Shown here: in pieces, positions 61,311 to 64,000 of the stretch | Layout of the letters: every line of letters starts with the position of its first letter | Position numbering within the stretch: the stretch's first letter is position 1 | Source: Prunus persica | Taxonomy: Eukaryota; Streptophyta; Magnoliopsida; Rosales; Rosaceae | Length of the DNA: 64,000 nucleotides | Reading direction: 5' to 3' | Assembly (NCBI RefSeq): GCF_000346465.2 | Contig: NC_034010.1 | Span: forward strand, 14,857,248-14,921,247 | The notes under the pieces: generated by a model | The model's database searches: none | What the model was told of the DNA's origin: nothing | The model's input: only the letters and a program-made list of their open reading frames with translations | Made by a program: the position numbers and the translations under genes

Positions 61311-62979
61311 TGTCAATGCTTTGAACTATACAAGTCCTGCAGAAAGATGAAGGACCAAACTGTTAAAGAAACTAAAACAACGGTGGTTTTCTGTTCTACC
61401 GTCGTCTTTTCTCGTCGTCTATATTAAGGTAAGATGACGGTAGATTTATAATTACCGACGTAGATTATTTTGTTAAACGTCGTTAAGTGTACTACAACCG
61501 ACGTGGATTTTATTTTTAAATTATAAATAGAGTTTTTTTTCCCGAATTCTTTCAGTTTTAGTTTTCAATTACAAAGCGTGATAAATAGATTTTTCTTTCC
61601 CGAGGAAATTTAAAATGAGGGAAATTAATGTTCTAGAATTTGTAAACTAACACGACGCAATATTACTAACCCGAGGAAATTATTAATAGATTTTGCTTTC
61701 CCGAAGAAATTTTAAATTAATTCAGTTTGAAACAACGACGGTTTTTTGTTATGCCGTCGTTTTTAACTAACACGACGCAATATTTGTTTTGCGACGTGGA
61801 ATCTTTTCATTTAACATCGTTAGGTTTAATATAACCGACGTGGATTTGAATTTTTAAATTATGAATAGAATTTTTTTTCCCGTGACCTTTCAGTTTATTT
61901 TTCAATTACAGTGCGTTATAAATATAGTTTTTTTTTTTTCCGGAGGAAATTTAAAATGAAGGAAATTAATGTTCTGGAATATGTAAAGTTTCTTTTTTGG
62001 ATGACAGATTTAAATAAAGAAAGAATATAAAAACAACGACTGTTTTTGTATTACTGTCGTCGTTTTTCGTCGTCTTAAGTAAGACTAAGACGACGTAATA
62101 TATTTGTTGAGCGACGTTGATTTGTTTTTTAAACGTCGTTAGGTATAATATAACCGTCGTTGAAAATTGTCTCTCTGATTGCAAATTTGCAACGACGTTA
62201 GGTATAATATTTGTAGATACACAAACGCACACACATCATCAACTTCCAAAAAATTGTCTCTCTGATTGCAAATCTGTGTCATCTGTTAAGATTATGATGT
62301 GGAACAGAGTTCCATCTGGTAAGATTTCGTAACCCTTGGGATCTCAGACAAATCTGATTATGTCGGCGGTCTTCTATATAAACCGTCGTGGTTATTTCAA
62401 TTCTTGTCATTAAGTAGATCTACCGACGTAGGATAAGAAAATCAAAGAAAAAAATTGTTAACAAAAATTCTTATTAAGACGACGGTTTAAATTAAAGGTA
62501 CGACGTATAAAATGAATAAATACGATGTTAAATTTTATTGTACGATTTAAAGATAACGTCGTAGAACTATACGAGAATGACGTCGATATATTTATATTTT
62601 CCGTCGTTGTACATTAATTTAATACGGCGATATTTTGTATTTTAAAGCCGTGGATTTGTTTGTAATTATACGGCGTCTTGTACGAAAACCTCGTCGTGTT
62701 ATTTTATGAGTAAAAACGGCGGTTTTTATTGAAATCGTCGTCTTTACTTTCTACGTCGGTCGATTCATAACTTCTGCCGTTCTTTGTTGGCATTGATTTT
62801 ACACTGCGGAAATCTGTTTCAAATAGACGTCGGTTGTTTAATTAGGTACGTCGTTGTTTTTGAATAGCCATTTGAATCTCCATTTTTTAGTTGTCTAAGG
62901 TTGTATTACACGACGGTGTTTTTAGAACCGTCGTCTTTTTAAAAACCACGACGGTTTTCACTTAGACCGTCGTTGTTTT

Positions 62980-63010
62980 CTGGTCGTCTTTTTCACTTTT
63001 TGTAGTAGTG
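62980..63010 (-). repeat. Right terminal inverted repeat of the CACTA element
   Basis: Read on the minus strand: CACTACTACAAAAAGTG then AAAAAGACGACC, followed inward by ACGACGG motifs. It is adjacent to the TAG duplication at 63011. Confidence 0.88.
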
Positions 63011-63013
63011 TAG

Positions 63014-63238
63014 CAACATTTATTGGGCATTTTCATTACTAAATGGCAATGCCCATTAAACAATGAGCAAAGCCCAAGGGAAAGAAGACGAAGACACCGA
63101 GTGCTTCTACGAATCTCTCGGCGAGCTGTGGTTGGTAGGTAGAAACTGGAGTTTGGGGTCAGGGAAGATGGGAGAAGAAATTGGGAGGGAAGGGGAGGGG
63201 GTCTGTGTGGTTGCTGGGTTTGTTTGGGGGGGGGGGGG
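63014..63238. other. Flank of the CACTA element up to the assembly gap
   Basis: Non-element DNA. Read on the minus strand, 63140-63215 resembles 48200-48275 on the plus strand (ACCCCAAACTCCAGT, CAATTTCTTCTCCC and AGACCCCCTCCCC in both). It ends in a run of 12 G at 63227-63238. The apparent ORF running into the gap is not reliable. Confidence 0.55.
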
Positions 63239-63817
63239 NNNNNNNNNNNNNNNNNNNNNNNNNNNNNNNNNNNNNNNNNNNNNNNNNNNNNNNNNNNNNN
63301 NNNNNNNNNNNNNNNNNNNNNNNNNNNNNNNNNNNNNNNNNNNNNNNNNNNNNNNNNNNNNNNNNNNNNNNNNNNNNNNNNNNNNNNNNNNNNNNNNNNN
63401 NNNNNNNNNNNNNNNNNNNNNNNNNNNNNNNNNNNNNNNNNNNNNNNNNNNNNNNNNNNNNNNNNNNNNNNNNNNNNNNNNNNNNNNNNNNNNNNNNNNN
63501 NNNNNNNNNNNNNNNNNNNNNNNNNNNNNNNNNNNNNNNNNNNNNNNNNNNNNNNNNNNNNNNNNNNNNNNNNNNNNNNNNNNNNNNNNNNNNNNNNNNN
63601 NNNNNNNNNNNNNNNNNNNNNNNNNNNNNNNNNNNNNNNNNNNNNNNNNNNNNNNNNNNNNNNNNNNNNNNNNNNNNNNNNNNNNNNNNNNNNNNNNNNN
63701 NNNNNNNNNNNNNNNNNNNNNNNNNNNNNNNNNNNNNNNNNNNNNNNNNNNNNNNNNNNNNNNNNNNNNNNNNNNNNNNNNNNNNNNNNNNNNNNNNNNN
63801 NNNNNNNNNNNNNNNNN
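63239..63817. other. Assembly gap (run of N)
   Basis: 579 consecutive N following a poly-G tract. ORFs reported across it are artefacts. The remaining 183 bases (63818-64000) are AT-rich with nothing recognisable. Confidence 0.99.
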
Positions 63818-64000
63818 CATACTTAAACTTTAATTAACCCAATTAATATATTGACCTAGGGTGTAATTTTATTTTTCGAGCTCATGCTTAAATATATAAA
63901 GCTTTGTTGTCATGATTATTGTACCTAGCATATGTTGTTCAAATATATTACCGAAGTTTACAAAACAGTTTCCTTTAATTACATGTTAGAACATATGGTA

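Larger units (their letters stand above)
60184..62037. repeat. Triplicated 230-280 bp segment in the right subterminal region
   Basis: Copies at 60184-60466, 61438-61660 (diverged) and 61761-62037. They share ATAACCGACGTGGATTTTAA or close forms, TTTTTTTTCCCGTGACCTTT and GGAGGAAATTTAAAA. The first and third are about 95% alike by eye. Confidence 0.85.
60150..63000. repeat. Right subterminal ACGACG/CGTCGT motif array
   Basis: Dense motifs on both strands, interrupted by the captured RPN6 fragment (60947-61310). Near the end (62907-62980) motifs are arranged as hairpins, for example CACGACGGTG...AACCGTCGT and CCACGACGGTT...GACCGTCGTTG. Confidence 0.85.
48718..63010 (-). mobile_element. Complete CACTA (En/Spm) DNA transposon, 14.3 kb
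   Basis: The ends are inverted: the left begins CACAACTACAAAAAAGC and the right, on the minus strand, begins CACTACTACAAAAAGTG. Both then run into AAAAAGACGAC. The 3-bp duplication TAG flanks it (48715-48717 and 63011-63013), as expected for CACTA elements. Inside, on the minus strand, are a TNP2-type transposase and a Transposase_24-Ulp1 gene. Noncoding parts are filled with ACGACG/CGTCGT motifs. A captured RPN6 fragment lies at 60947-61310. Both genes have open frames apart from one ambiguous splice/indel site in the second, so the copy may be autonomous or only recently inactive. Confidence 0.93.

Noticed and set aside
63063..63833. ORFs of 200-256 aa across 63.1-63.8 kb
   Set aside because: Mostly made of N; the sequenced part is G-rich repeat DNA.
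1..64000. tRNA and rRNA genes
   Set aside because: I saw no cloverleaf with A and B boxes and no rRNA-like sequence by eye. The TGGTATCAGAGC match at 46043 is a retroelement primer-binding site, not a tRNA gene. A tRNA search would be decisive.

Overview
The window is nuclear DNA of a flowering plant. The evidence is intron-rich genes with GT-AG junctions, AT-rich introns, TATA boxes at plant spacing, plant-only families (CC-type glutaredoxin with a C-terminal ALWL motif, DUF1997, BTR1-type KH protein) and several plant transposon classes. I suspect a woody eudicot, possibly Rosaceae, but nothing here proves the species. Gene models were built by hand from splice junctions and reading phase; every multi-exon CDS given below closes in frame.

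Host-gene part (about 1-30.3 kb). In order: a secreted glycine-rich protein (+, 1069-1689); a three-KH-domain RNA-binding protein of the BTR1 type (-, 3670-10895, 8 exons, 335 aa); a RING-H2 protein (+, 13012-13728); a 419-aa protein resembling the cell-death regulator Aven (+, 15054-18719, 4 exons); a CC-type glutaredoxin (-, 19031-19489); a 725-aa coiled-coil protein with an acidic tail (-, 20715-23989, 6 coding exons); and a plastid-type DUF1997 protein (+, 25975-30241, 6 exons) whose last intron holds a small TRIM retrotransposon with a perfect 5-bp target duplication.

Transposon part (about 31-48 kb). A hAT-like MITE (31226-31811), a 1-kb terminal-inverted-repeat element (35034-36036) and a young 6.3-kb non-autonomous LTR retrotransposon (36119-42424, LTRs differing at 4 of 506 sites, target duplication AAATA). 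The retrotransposon has no gag-pol but carries an intact 183-aa ORF antisense to its own LTR promoter. A copia fragment with a primer-binding site lies near 46.0 kb. No host gene is convincing in this part.

CACTA part (48718-63010). A complete 14.3-kb CACTA (En/Spm) transposon is bounded by TAG duplications. On its minus strand it carries an intact 1054-aa TNP2-type transposase and a second gene of about 711 aa joining a Transposase_24-like region to a Ulp1 cysteine protease with its catalytic residues present. It has also captured a scrambled piece of the host gene for the 26S proteasome lid subunit RPN6. The most unusual feature is the noncoding DNA: subterminal regions, spacers and most introns of the second gene are packed with ACGACG/CGTCGT motifs, often about 20-22 bp apart, which hold nearly all CpG of an otherwise AT-rich sequence. 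Three introns and the upstream region of the protease gene share one higher-order version of this array. An assembly gap (63239-63817) follows the element.
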